Assembly: GCF_007655135.1 (NCBI RefSeq)
Contig: NC_045134.1
Span: 14,404,982-14,468,981 of the forward strand
Direction of reading: 5' to 3'
Source of the DNA: Punica granatum
Lineage: Eukaryota; Streptophyta; Magnoliopsida; Myrtales; Lythraceae
DNA length: 64,000 nt
A program made the position numbers and the translations under genes. Positions 14,156 through 26,454 of this stretch are shown in pieces. Every line of letters starts with the position of its first letter. Positions within the stretch are counted from its first letter, which is position 1. The notes below the pieces were generated by a model that was not told where the DNA came from, did not search any database, and saw nothing but the letters and a program-made list of their open reading frames with translations.

Positions 14156-17100
14156 TCACATGTACTTGTCTTCTAATAGCTTCTTCAGTTGCTCTAACTT
14201 CTCAACAATCTTAGGGTTCATCAAGTCCCTGGCTTCTCTTATCAGGGTGCCTTCCCTGCTAAAATGATAAGCTTCTATAACAGTCCTTATCGCAGTGTGA
14301 AGCTCCTCCGGTGTCCTACATAAGTAAACGGTGGGGAATCAGATCACCATATGTTTCTCGAACTTAACAGCACAATACCTTCAGAACCAACATTAGGTAA
14401 TGTGTTGATCTTGTTTAGTAAATTGGAAAGACAAGTTTCATTATACGTACGTGTAGAGGTAGTCTACATCCTTCCCTTGGAGTTCTTCTCCAGGTGTAAA
14501 TGCATCTGCTAGGGCAGAAACTCGTTCTTCTGGGTCCTCAATCATGAGGAGATATTTGAGTATCCGAATCTCTTTGGGCATGAGCCTCTGAAGGTTGCCT
14601 CTTGCAGTCGTATAGAGATGATAAAGAATGTCCTTTACCTGCAGCAAAAGACAAGCACAAATACCAGTCAACACCCACGTAAAAGCAGCAATTTATGGAA
14701 TATTATGTTGGAAACAATTCTCCTATTTCGCCTCATCCCCATATGTGAAAAGAAATTTTTACATTGTCTTCATTCATCAGTCTGGAGTACCATTCCAGGC
14801 TTCCTGTCGGAACCTTCTTTAGTTTGGGTTTTTAAGAGCACACCGAATTCATAAAATTCCGAGTTCAGTATTATCAGTTCTGTTAAGGCTTTTCACATGG
14901 AGTCTGAATTAAAAGAAGAAGTATTTTGTGTATAGTTCTAGCTTAGTTGAACCAAACAAATATAAGGGATCAGCTATTTAATCAAACCAGGCCTAACAGA
15001 CATGAGCTTTGAATTCTTTATATCTTCTAGCATTCATCTCAATAATCTAGAAGCTTGAAAGATCGGAATATATATATATATATATATATGAAGTTAGATT
15101 GATGGTAGAGTCAGGATTTCAAATCCAAAAGATGTTGTGCAAGATAAGTGAGTACTTCATCCTTCATCATGTTTGATTCCTTTGCAGCTGACCAAGCTTT
15201 CGTGATCATAAGCACCAATGCAGAATCAAGTTGATTTTTTGCAGCCAAATTGTCTATCTTCCTACAAGCAGCATCTAATGAAGGGGAATTGATGATATCC
15301 TGGAACTTCAGCTCTGCTGCATTCAGTGCCTCCATATTTTCAGTTGCAGTATCGTAAGCTTGCACGGCAGCCAAGCACATGTTACCAAGCTTCGCCACAG
15401 CTACGCAAGTCATGCAGGAACAAGAGAGCAGTTGTTAGCACTTGCAAAACTAATAACAAGTAAATTATTACACTTGATCTCCCAAAAAAAATCAAAACAG
15501 GCAAATTTCAAAAGATGGTCTGACCAAAATTATTCTCTCTCGATCTGTTGACTGAGTTTATCCCTTCGGGAAATTAAAAGGACGAAGTCTTCAGTTTATC
15601 ACAAATGAATTAGTTTCGCAAAGGCAACTGAGGCAATCCATCAGAACTAGTTGTTGATCACAATACAATTTAGCAATTATTCATCAATTTATACACTTTA
15701 ATAGTCACGATAGTTGCTATATGATCCGCGGTGGTGCTTGATGATGCTTATAGTAAATTCACTGATCAAATTTCCACTCACCATTTCCCTCAGATGGATT
15801 ATCATGATAGGATTCTGCAACTGTATGAACATGCAGAAAGAACTCTTTTGTAAAATCTTTACGACGATGAGCGACCACTTCGCTTATCTCGGATGGAGCA
15901 CTCCTGACAACTTCAAGAAGTTCATTGTGTCTCTGGACATCATCATCCACCTGTAGTCAAAAGTTCCAATAAGTTTCCTCCCTGGTCAAGTAAAATAAAA
16001 AGAGGACAAATGCCTCCTTTATCACAACACATAATGGTATCCTTACCATCGCATCATTCCATCAAGTATGAACACGTGCACCAAATTGGAATGTCAACGG
16101 TGAAAAATATTGAAGTTCTTAAACTGCATAACATACCTCTTTTAGTTTCCTACTAAGTCGGAGAAGCTTATGTTTCATTCCGGGGTCATCCAGACTATCT
16201 GCTCGGTCCTGACAACGCTTATAGAAGTGGGGCCGGATGTTGGGCCACTCCCTGCTGAATGCTAATAGCCTTCTCCAGTCAGTTGGAGTAGGCTTGTCCA
16301 CAATGAAAACCTCTATCAGCTTGTCACACACTCGGACCATTTTATTCTCATCAAAGCTTCCAACATCATCTCCGTTTTGTTCTTCTTCATCTTCTGCCAC
16401 CAGATTACCTTGCCCCTGCAAAGGTTCTGATGAATCAGAAGCTGACAACTGCCCTTGACCATCTTCGCATGGAACAGTTGTTTTATCACCAGCAGTTGCT
16501 TGAGGAAAGGGCTGAAGTCTCAATTGATGAACCGGAAATTGACGACCTTGGAACTTCAGGGGAATCTTTAGTCAGAAACACCAAAAAAAAGAGCATAATA
16601 AGTCTTCTTTTGTGTAAAAATCACGAAGAAAATCTACTGGGTTACGTGACCGGTCACAGTTTAGCGGGCAAATAATAAACTGCCTAAGCTGCCGCAACAG
16701 AGTATTGAAGTCAGAATCAGCAAAATTCAAAATAGCTCTCAACAGCATATGCACCGGATTGCTATACATAGGTAACCACAATGCACCAGGGAAGCACAAA
16801 ACCAGCAATCATACCAAAATTATTTTCCTAACACCAAAATACCCATAAACAAACATCAACATCAACGACACTCTTCGAATAAATTATAAACACATAAAAC
16901 AAGTTTGTGTCAGACCCGAAATTTTATATGGTGCTTAATCAGAAACACATGAATGTTTAGAAGTTTCTCAATTTCAGCATCTCCCCGTGGTTTCCTCGTC
17001 AAACAAACAAACAGGGTGTGGAATGAAATGAAATTCTTGAGGGAAAGGAGCGACAAGAGAGCAATATTACCTCACCTTTGAGCCGAAGACGGGGGTTCTG

Positions 17101-17232
17101 AGCTGGGTTCTTGGCCAGATGAAGAAGAGACGGAACGCGAGAAGTCGAACTTCCAGTGGTTGCAGGTTCAGCAGGAGGAGGCATGAAAGGGAAAGAGCAA
17201 GAGGCCCGCGGAGCCCCACAAGCCAAATCCAT
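14156..17232 (-). CDS. Chloroplast protein of unknown function, At4g37920 homolog
   Basis: Homolog of Arabidopsis At4g37920, annotated as an uncharacterised chloroplast protein. Exons from the 5' end on the minus strand are 17232-17071, about 16565-16137, 15950-15782, 15400-15156, 14638-14451 and 14315-14156, giving about 450 residues (Arabidopsis is about 427). Conserved blocks are VRVCDKLIEVFIVDKP, RPHFYKRCQDRAD, HRRKDFTKEFF, AVAKLGNMCLAAVQAYD, KDILYHLYTTARGNLQRL, PKEIRILKYLLMIEDPEERV and LYTTPEELHTAIRTVIEAYH. The first 54 residues are rich in Ser, Ala, Pro and Arg with few acidic residues, as expected of a transit peptide. The acceptor of exon 2 is uncertain: pairing donor 17071 with acceptor 16565, or donor 17076 with an acceptor near 16547, both keep frame. 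The rest of the model is phase-consistent without stops. It is convergent with the ECA2-like gene. The molecular role is unknown. Confidence 0.88.
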
Positions 17233-20200
17233 GGCAAACCGATCGACTCAGAAGAAAAAGAGAGAACTTTCCGGCAAAAAATTCGAACTTCCACCAGAAG
17301 GAAGGAGGAAGCTGGGAGATGATATGCCGAGTAAGGAGTTTGCTTGCTGAAAATCCATCGACGGGCGGGGAAGAAACAAACGGAAGAGAAAATCTGCCAA
17401 AGCTTTAAAAAGCTACCTACACCCGGTGCAGAATAAGCCCAGCAACGCGGACCCAAATAACTGGTTTGATCTCTTCATGCACCATGAGCATATGCTAACA
17501 GAAAGATATTGAATACTTTTAATTATTGAATACTTTTGTGTGAGAAATTGAGAATCGCTGGTGGCATTTTTGGCCCATTAAATTTTCAAGCTCGCCCTCG
17601 TCTAATAACTTGTGGACCATGACGTGCCACTAACACCCGCCTTCAACAATAACCCAAGCCGGACATCTTCTTCCGATTCGTGCTCGGGCAAAGGGGAACT
17701 GATCACTAAATTATAGGAGAAAGGGATTGCAAATATTAAAAAATCAATTTTACCCTTAGTTTTTATTAGGTTTTTTGGCTCATGCAATGAATGGGACTTT
17801 TATCACAAATATGTTTATATTTACTTAACTCAAACTTAACTGTTTGTAGTTAAATTCAAATTTTCTATAAAAAAAATATAATATCTATAATTATATTCAA
17901 ATATCTTAAGGAATTATGATTAATTCATATATTACTAGTATATCAGAAAGGAAAGTAATGGTGTAACTCTTTAAAAATTATCATTTCTTCAATTCAATAA
18001 AAAATCAGTAACTATAAGTTTTTGGGATAATTTTGTAATTATATATTAATGCTTAAGCTATAAATTAAAATATTTCACGTTCAAATATGTTTAATCATAC
18101 ATATTAAAATTATTATGCACTTTTACTGATAAATACTTAATTTGTATGCAACTAATTAAATCCTATTTAATCCTAATTGTATAATATTTACAATTACATC
18201 ACTTTTTGTTACCGTGTATTGTATTCAAGTGATATATGTGCATATATATTATTCTATAAACTTACCCTTTGAACCCTATATTATTTTTACATTTGCCTTT
18301 TTAACCCTATATAATGAATTGTAGACAACCGTATATATATATATATATATGTATGTATTAGCTTTTTATATATATACATATATTTATATATCTTATTCTC
18401 AATTACTTTTATATGCAAGGTACAGACACTACATAAAAATTTATATATACAAATACACATTTCATTTAAATATTCAATCTAGAAATAGACTATTAAATAT
18501 CATATATTTAACAAATAGTAATGTCATTCATTAAATGAAAATTTTTGAAATTTTAAGTTTCTCGGACCCCTCTAAATGTATTTTAGGTTAATCTTTCATA
18601 ATATATCATTCTTATCGCTATTAAAATATTATCAAATTAGTTTTTACTTATTTTTTATTTGTAAAAGTTAGTGACAGATATTTACTCTATTAAAAAGAGT
18701 GGGAACGAGTTATATTTATTTAAAGTAACAAATTAAAATGTAATGAAGATTAAGACTAAAATACGTCATTTTAGTTGTATATTGCCTGAATGAACTTCAT
18801 CTAAAGGACTCTGTGACAGTAGCTGTTATTTGCAACAAGTGACCCCATTTGGTGACTCGGCATTAAAAATTTGTTAGGTTATATACGGGGAGGAATAGTA
18901 ATTGCAGAGTGCCTTACTGATATATCAGTAGTATATTAGGAATTATTTTTCATACAGTATTCATAATTTTGATTGAAACAACTATTTGTCTTATATTTTA
19001 GCGCGTGAACCGCATTCTGAAGCAGCGAAGAGGGCCATCGGTGATCATCGTGTTGTGATTACCATTACCATGCTTCCTATTTTCAGAATTGAACTTGTTC
19101 TGCTTCACATTTGTGATGACAAACAATCGATGCATTACAAAGTTATCATTAACCAGAGCTGGATTTTTGTTCTGTCGTAGGCAGTTGAGAAAGGATTATT
19201 GCTCAAGCTTCCCTTCACTACTATATTCGAGTATCTTCAGGTTAGGGTCGGGACACTTTTATTTTCAAGATTCTCGCTTTGAAAATTACCGATAAGATTC
19301 ATTACTGTGTTTGGTATGCACTGATTTTGATATACATTACTGGTAATCTTGATGATAATCTTGATATGGAAAAGTATATTACCAGCTGAGTGGGAAAGTG
19401 AATTACTTGGGGCATTCAAATTACGAATTACTTGGGGCATCTGTTTTATCAGAGCATAGCAATCTGATAAGTCCAAGGAATTTAAAATCATGTTCCTAGC
19501 AATCCACGTATATTACGTGATACCAAATGCCCAGTTAGTAGATCAGTAAGATTCAAAGTTACTATTCTGTTCATCATTTGCGGGTAACTTTAATTTTTTT
19601 TTTTAAGGAAAGGAAAATTTTGTTTGACCACAAAATAAAATCTAACTTAACTTAATTTCATTTTACTTTTTCCTCAATTTAATAACACAATCATTATTTT
19701 TTATCATTTTCTTCAATTTATTAATAAATTCTCTCACATATTTTTTTATCTTTTATTACAATTATTTTTAATATTAAATTCTTACAACTATTTATTACTT
19801 TATCTTAAATTCAATACTATAATTTTTACTTTTTTATTTTATTCTTCAATTTTAATAATAAATTTTTTCAACTATTTTTATCTTCATCCTATGAGTTATA
19901 CAGTCCCACTCAAAAAATGAGCCACACTTTCAGGCAAAAAATAAGTGGGCCATACGTTCAAGCCTTCGTATATAGATGGGCCATATACTCAGGCCAATGT
20001 CCACGAAGATGGGCTGAGTAGGCCTAGGATCCAAAAAGAGGAAAATGGACCTAGGATCTCCAATTTAGAAAAATTCTAAGTTTATTCTCTATTTATACAT
20101 GTTTTATTCTTTGTTTTTCGATTTTTCCAAATATGATTAACAATGCCTTATTTACATGATTAGGCTAATTAATCCCTGAAAGATTCATAAAGTGGTCATA

Positions 20201-20562
20201 ATCCCTTCAAGGTCGACTTGACCTTCGATTTAGATCCTAGGACTTGATTAGTGGGTTTATAACTCTTCATCCCAATGATTGTGTATCATTGTAAGTGATT
20301 AACCATTATTATTATTATTTATATTTTTATATTCTATTTTATGTAATTCAGATACAATCTAGGATTATAGAACTCAATCATAATAATGATTAAAAATTAT
20401 TATATTGTCTACAAGAGTTTGTAACTTTGTGCTTACCGTAAAGTATAATGACATAAGGGATTAGAAAGTAGGTTGAAAAAGACCAAGAATATTATTTAAC
20501 TCTTAATAATAATTATGGTATTGAAATGACTTTTATCATAATAATAAACAAAAAAAAAAAAA
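17233..20562. other. Intergenic, very AT-rich
   Basis: No gene was recognised. The first few hundred bases should contain the promoter of the minus-strand At4g37920-like gene. TA microsatellites lie at about 18333-18350 and 18367-18390. From about 19890 to 20290 the composition is more balanced, with repeated GGGCCATA(C/T) phrases, and may be a decayed LTR-like piece, but I could not place ends. The remainder shows nothing I can name. Confidence 0.4.
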
Positions 20563-20760
20563 GAATATCAGCCCACGGAGTAATGTATATAATGATGTTA
20601 ATTTGTCTTATGTCTCTCCCTAACCTTAAAATAAAATAAAGATCTCACTATGGCAACAAAATAAAAAGAATTAATTAGATAAATAAAAAGAAAAGAAAAG
20701 AAAAAGAGGGAAGTCTTTTTTATCGTCCAAATCCATTCATTGAATATCAGCCCACGGAGT
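20563..20760. repeat. 19-bp perfect direct repeats spaced 179 bp
   Basis: GAATATCAGCCCACGGAGT occurs at 20563-20581 and again at 20742-20760. The first copy follows an A run. The enclosed 160 bp is AT-rich with AAAAG repeats. The arrangement could be a target-site duplication around a small insertion or a local duplication. It lies immediately upstream of the leader of the DUF547 gene. Confidence 0.7.
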
Positions 20761-20846
20761 TCCCGCTTCTCCAGCCCCTGTCAGTGTCTCCTTCTTCTCC
20801 CTCCCCCTCCCAACCCTCCAAATTTTTCTACGGTTTCCTCTTTCAA

Positions 20847-20879
<33 letters not shown>

Positions 20880-20985
20880 AATCAACCCGAGAAACAAGAA
20901 ACAGGAAAGAAGGAAGACGAAAGAAGAAAGAACGAGTCTTGCCATCTTCAAAGCCTATATATGTATTTTGGTGGGGTCGAGGTGA
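20761..20985 (+). other. Probable 5' leader exon of the Grx-DEP-DUF547 gene
   Basis: A pyrimidine-rich leader-like stretch contains a CT microsatellite (about 20849-20873) followed by purine-rich sequence and a possible donor at TCGAG|GTGAG near 20981. An acceptor candidate (GGTTCAG) lies near 21683, just upstream of the CDS. The model rests on composition and splice signals only. Confidence 0.35.
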
Positions 20986-21751
20986 GATTCTTCAGAACGA
21001 TTGACTGCCCACTGTTCCCTTGCCATCTTCTAGCTCTGTCTTCATTTTCATTTCCCCGGATCTGTAAGGTTTCTTATTGCCCCGTTTCTCTGCTCCGATT
21101 TTCTCTTGTTTGACCGGCTTTTCTTCGTCCTTCCGATGCGATTGCTTTTACCCCTTGTTGATTCTTTCGAAATCCGATTGCCCATTTCCACTTGTGCGTG
21201 CCTATTCACCCGCGAATGCATAATCGACGGTCTCTTCGGATTAGAAACAGCGTGAGCATTGTTCTTTCACGGTATAATTCCTTTGGCGACAATGGAACAT
21301 GTCCCGCTGCTCTATCTCATAAGGTTGACTACTTGATTTCGATGTTTTTATATGACGGGCCTGAATTTCTACCACTTTTGAGATCTATTTGTTTCTCTGG
21401 TACTATTCCGATCTCGTGGTGGTAATCTTTTATTTTCAATCTCTGAGATCAATATGTAACATTTACTGCAAATGCTTATGAGAAATTGCTTTGTATAAAA
21501 TGGCTAGATTGATTACCATATTGCATATATAACTAAGTGAGTTCAGTTGGTAAATGCTTGCACCAATCAAAGCATTGCACATTTGTTCGAGTTTTTCACG
21601 ATCTGACCGTATCCGATAAACCTGCTGCAATCTTATTGACCCTTTGCTTTTTATATTATAATATATTGTATACATTGGTTCAGGACAAGGTTTTGGAGAA
21701 CTTTTGTTGAATGAGTTAAAACAACCAGGAATTTTGGTGTTTGTGCATCTG

Positions 21752-24700
21752 ATGGATAAAGAAGACTCCAGTAAACCTGATACAGCCGCTCTGAAAGACG
21801 AAAAGTTGGAGGAAAAGGCAGATTTGACTCCTCTGTATGCAGAGAAGTCAGGGGACCATGAGGACTCTACGAAGCCTGACACAATTTCGGCGGATACCGT
21901 GAATTTACAGGACAAAGAGGAGACTGCAAAGGTAGATCCTGCTTCTGATAAAGCTCACATGATGGATTCTACCAAGTCAGACTCTAGTTCTCCAAATGCT
22001 GACAAGCTGGAGGACAAAGAAGTCTCCACTATGGAAAATTTAACTCCTCGGAATACCAAGGATGTAGAGGATAAAGAACAACATATTAAGGCAGATTCAA
22101 CTTCAGGGAAAGCCGAGAAGTTTGAGGAAAAAATGGACTCTTCTATGTCAGATTCGTCTTCAGCAAACACTGTCAAGAAGGAGGACAGAGAAGTCTCTGT
22201 TGCAGTGGATTCAACTCCTCCGAATGCCAAGTACGTAGAGGATGAAGAAGAACCTACTAAAGCAGATTCAACTTTGGGGAAAGTCGAGAAGTTTGAGGAA
22301 GAAAAAGAGTCTTCTAAGTCGGATTCGGCTTCTCCAAATTCTGGCAAGATAGAGGACCGAGAAGTCCCTGTTACAGCAGATTCAATTCCTATGAAATCTG
22401 AGGAGTTGGAGAATGCTACAAAGGATAAAAAGGAAGGTGGAGGAGGTAATGATAAGATGGACGGGCAAGCGGATCGAAAGTCAACAGAAAAAGATGACTT
22501 GGGTGGCAAAATGAACGAGGACAAAGGTTTTGAAGCGAAGGCTGAAGATACAACCAGATCCATGGAGGCAAAACTTGATAAGGACTCAGGAGAACACCCT
22601 AGAGAAGCAAACCTTAGTGAAGAGAAGGAACCTGAGCCGGTTTTCGATGGAACTGAGATTCCAGGCATGGAAGCTCACCAGAGCTTGTCAGACCGTTCAT
22701 TGGATCTTGACCCTGATGGTCAGAGCAACATTTTGGCCGACAAAGCTGTGGCTCTTAAGAATTTTGTCCGGGAGAAGAGCGTTGGGGCAGTTTCCACCAT
22801 GCTCCGTCGCCTATCTGGGAAAAAAGATGATATCGGAGATGAATTTGCAGATGATGAGAACAGTAAGGAAGTTACTGACTCCAATAGAGAAGGTGAAACA
22901 CATGTTTCCCAGAAAGCATGTGAGAAGCCCTCATGGAACCCTCTTAGCTACTTTAAATTCTCCCGGGATGCTGATGATTTGGGGAATAAAGTTGGGCAAC
23001 AAGAAGTTCATGGTGATATAACTCAGCCCATACCCATGAAGGGACGTGCCATACTCTATACAAGATTAAGGTGCCAGGAATGCAAAGAGGCAAGGTTGTT
23101 CCTTTATAGGAAAAGGCTTAGATACGTTGAGATCAACATTGATGTGTATCCCAGTAGGAAGCTTGAGCTTGAGAAGATAAGTGGATCCTCTTCTGTTCCC
23201 AAGGTGTTCTTCAATGAGGTTCTAATCGGGGGCATTAACGAGATGAAAGGGTTGGAAGAGAGCGGGAAGCTGAAGGACAAGTTGGACTTTCTGATCTCGG
23301 AAGCACCATCTCCTGAAGCTCCTTTACCTCCTCTCTCGGGTGAGGACGACGTATCAAGTAGTGGTGCAGTCGATGAGCTGGCAGCTATAGTTAGGAAAAT
23401 GAAGGAGTCGATCATTGTCAAGGACCGATTCTACAAGATGCGGTGGTTTACTAGCTGCTTTGTTGGTTCAGAAGCTGTTGACTTTATATCGGAAGATCAG
23501 TATCTCGAAAGAGCAGAGGTTAGTGAGACTCTTCAACGTGTAAACTTTTTTTTTTTTGGGGGTTTTGTATTAGTTTACCTTCTGCTATGTACATTTTGTT
23601 AGCAATAGTGCTTAGTATGCATAAGAGGAGTTTACTTTTGGCTTTTGAATCTCTGGGCCTGATATGTGTAAAAAATTATCTAGAGGAAAGCAGAACCAGA
23701 AAATTGCTAAAACATGTTAAGTGAAGTTCGTGGATATATGATAATGAAAACACACGTGGTGATTCTGGGCAGCCTTTCCTTCCTGTTGAATGTCATGCAT
23801 GCTTTGACTATATTGGCTCAATTCTGTTTAATTTCTTTGTGTCATGTTATGAACCAGGCCGTTGAATTTGGGCGGAAGCTTGCAGGCAAACTTTTCTTTC
23901 AGCACATACTCGAGTGAGTTTTTTTCCAACTTGAATCTCAGTCCCCTTATTTATAGCTTACTCTGCTGATGCTCTTCTTTTTCCCCTTGCTGCAGTGAGA
24001 ATGCATTTGAGGATGGTAATCATTTCTATCGGTTTCTGGATCAAGATCCAATTGTGTCCACACAATGTTATAACATTCCCAGAGGCATCCTAGAGGTGAA
24101 GCCAAAGCCCATTTCAGAGATTGCATCAAGGCTCCGGTTCCTCTCTCATGCAATCTTCGATGCTTATACATCAGAAGACGGAAGGCATGTTGACTACAGA
24201 AGTATTCACGGGAGTGAAGAGTTTGCAAGGTTAGTCTTAAACTGCTAAATAAGTAGACAAGTATTAGCCCAATGTGAGCGTTTCTAAAACTCCAGGTAGC
24301 AGATTGAACTGGTCGAGGCACAGGGTCATGATAAACTATATTAAATGATAAACTATATTAAGATATGGGTATTTGACTATATCCATGGGGAAAACTATAT
24401 TGGTCTAAGTGCTAAAAATAAATTGTACGTTTTAAAACTAGAATAATTATAATGGAAAATATATATTGATTTTCCATTTCGGGTTGTTTTTAATATGTAT
24501 ATATATATAATATACTCTAATAGTAAGTAAATTTATAGTTTGGGTTCGGTTTACTTATGTACATGTTGTTCCTAATGAATATTATAATGTGATTCAACTT
24601 TCGAACCTCGATCCAGGATGAGATCTCGATTTATGTTTGAAATTAGCTCGACAATTGTGTTTCATTGTGAAAAATGGTCTAAACTGGGAACAAGAGATTA

Positions 24701-25940
24701 ATTGAACTGCTGTTGAATCTGCTGTTCTGATTGGAAGATTACGCAAATTGATTAATTGAACTTAAGAGATTGCATGTTTAGCCATAACTGACATATCAAG
24801 CTTTCTAGGTATCTGAGGACTGTTGAGGAGCTCCAGAGAGTTGAGCTACAGGACATGTCAAGGGAGGAGAAGCTGGCCTTCTTCATTAACCTCTACAATA
24901 TGATGGCCATACACGCGATATTGGTGTGGGGCCATCCAGTTGGGCCACTGGAAAGAAGAAAGTTGTTTGGGGACTTCAAGTATGTTGTTGCAGGGTGCAC
25001 ATATTCGCTCTCTGCGATACAAAATGGCATTTTGAGGGGCAATCAACGGCCTCCTTATAATCTCATGAAGCCATTTAGTGCGAAAGACAAGCGTGGCAAG
25101 GTAAAAAGTTAATCATCAAGTCATTATGGCCGATGCCATGCTCGATACTAACGAATCAAAACAAAATAGAATGGGTAGAATCAGCATGTAACTACTTCCA
25201 TTGCGCACCTCTTTAATGGATTGTTTCCATTCTTCATGCCAAACATGCTACAAGTACTTGTTATTATTCATTTATTGTCAGTCACGTTATGAGTTCGTGA
25301 TGTTCTCAGTTTTCTTCCTGTATTAGGTTGCTCTTCCATATGCAGAGCCTCTTATTCACTTTGCACTTGTTTGTGGGACTCGTTCTGGGCCCGCTCTTCG
25401 GTGCTATTCTCCTGGTAACATCGATAAAGAGCTGGTGGATGCAGCTTGTGATTTCTTAAGAAGCGGAGGCCTTATCTTTGATCTGAATGCCAAGGTTGCT
25501 TCCGTCAGCAAGATTCTCAAATGGTGAGTTCTTAAAGGAAATGCTCTTTTCGCTGCAGCTGCAGTGCAGTTTCAAGTTTACTTTCAATGATGATAAGAAC
25601 AACACTGGGACAACTCTTCTCGAGGAACTCTTGTAACATACAATATTACAAAGATTAAAGAAACTTCCATGTTAAGCTAAAGAAAATACGTTGCTTGGTT
25701 TCTGTGGAGCAGACCCAGTTTTGGTTTTTTGGTGTCTAATTTAAAGAGCAGGGCTAAACATTATTTGTCAATGGGGCTGCGTGCAGGTTCAGTGTGGACT
25801 TCGGGAAGAACGAGGTGGAGGTCCTGAAACACGCTAGCAACTACTTGGAGTCTGCAGACTCTGAAGCTGTACTGGAATTGCTATCGAATACTCAGTTGAA
25901 GGTGACATATCAGCCCTATGACTGGGGATTGAACTGCTAA
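21752..25940 (+). CDS. Glutaredoxin-DEP-DUF547 protein (At4g08550-like)
   Basis: Six exons (21752-23518, 23858-23913, 23996-24229, 24809-25100, 25327-25523, 25787-25940) join to 899 residues with consistent phase. The ATG at 21752 (MDKEDSSKPDT) is the first Met; upstream frame-open sequence has only non-ATG codons. Residues 1 to about 290 are an acidic, Ser/Lys-rich region made of degenerate repeats of DST..SD(S)..N..K.ED(K/R)EV. A glutaredoxin-like domain follows at about 430-510 (AILYTRLRCQECKEARLF, redox-type CxxC at 441-444, cis-Pro segment SVPKVFFN). Next comes a DEP domain at about 550-640 (MRWFTSCFVGSEAVDFI) and a DUF547 domain to the C-terminus (EKLAFFINLYNMMAIHA, HFALVCGTRSGPALR, ending YDWGLNC). 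Plants have such Grx-DEP-DUF547 fusions; their role is unclear. The active-site CQEC differs from the CPYC of classical glutaredoxins, so redox activity is uncertain. Confidence 0.92.
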
Positions 25941-26419
25941 ACACAAATTTTCGATCTTTCATTATTTATTTTACTAGTTTCTGACCAAAGACAAGGCTGC
26001 TTCCCCTTGTTTGTGGAAATAGATAGCAAGTGGGGATGAAAAAATATAATAAAATTAGGAGTAAAGTTTCTCTGAAAATATATTATATTATATCTGCCGT
26101 TGGTATCTGGAAATATATAAACGTAGAACGATAGATCTTTTCATATATGTAGTATGTAACCATTAAAGTTCGAGGAGATTGCCTTCTCGTGAAATTCTTC
26201 TCGTGTTTTTCGTATTTCTTGCTATTTCTTGCTATTCGCATTGTTTTTCGTAGCCATAAGCAAAATGCTTTATTGTTGGCTGAACGTTCATCCTGTAATA
26301 TCTAACTAACTTTTCGCGTCAATGCGATCTAAAATCTGTTGAAGGAAACTCCTTAGGACATAATGGTAAAGTATGCTCCAGTTTCTCCTTTTCATTAGCA
26401 ATCTCAAACCTGCTGCAAC

Positions 26420-26421
<2 letters not shown>

Positions 26422-26453
<32 letters not shown>
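26422..26453. repeat. Poly-C homopolymer run of 32
   Basis: Thirty-two consecutive C residues are followed by GCGCC. The exact length is likely to vary between alleles or assemblies. Open frames crossing it (poly-Gly on the minus strand) are artefacts. Confidence 0.9.
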
Positions 26454-26454
<1 letters not shown>

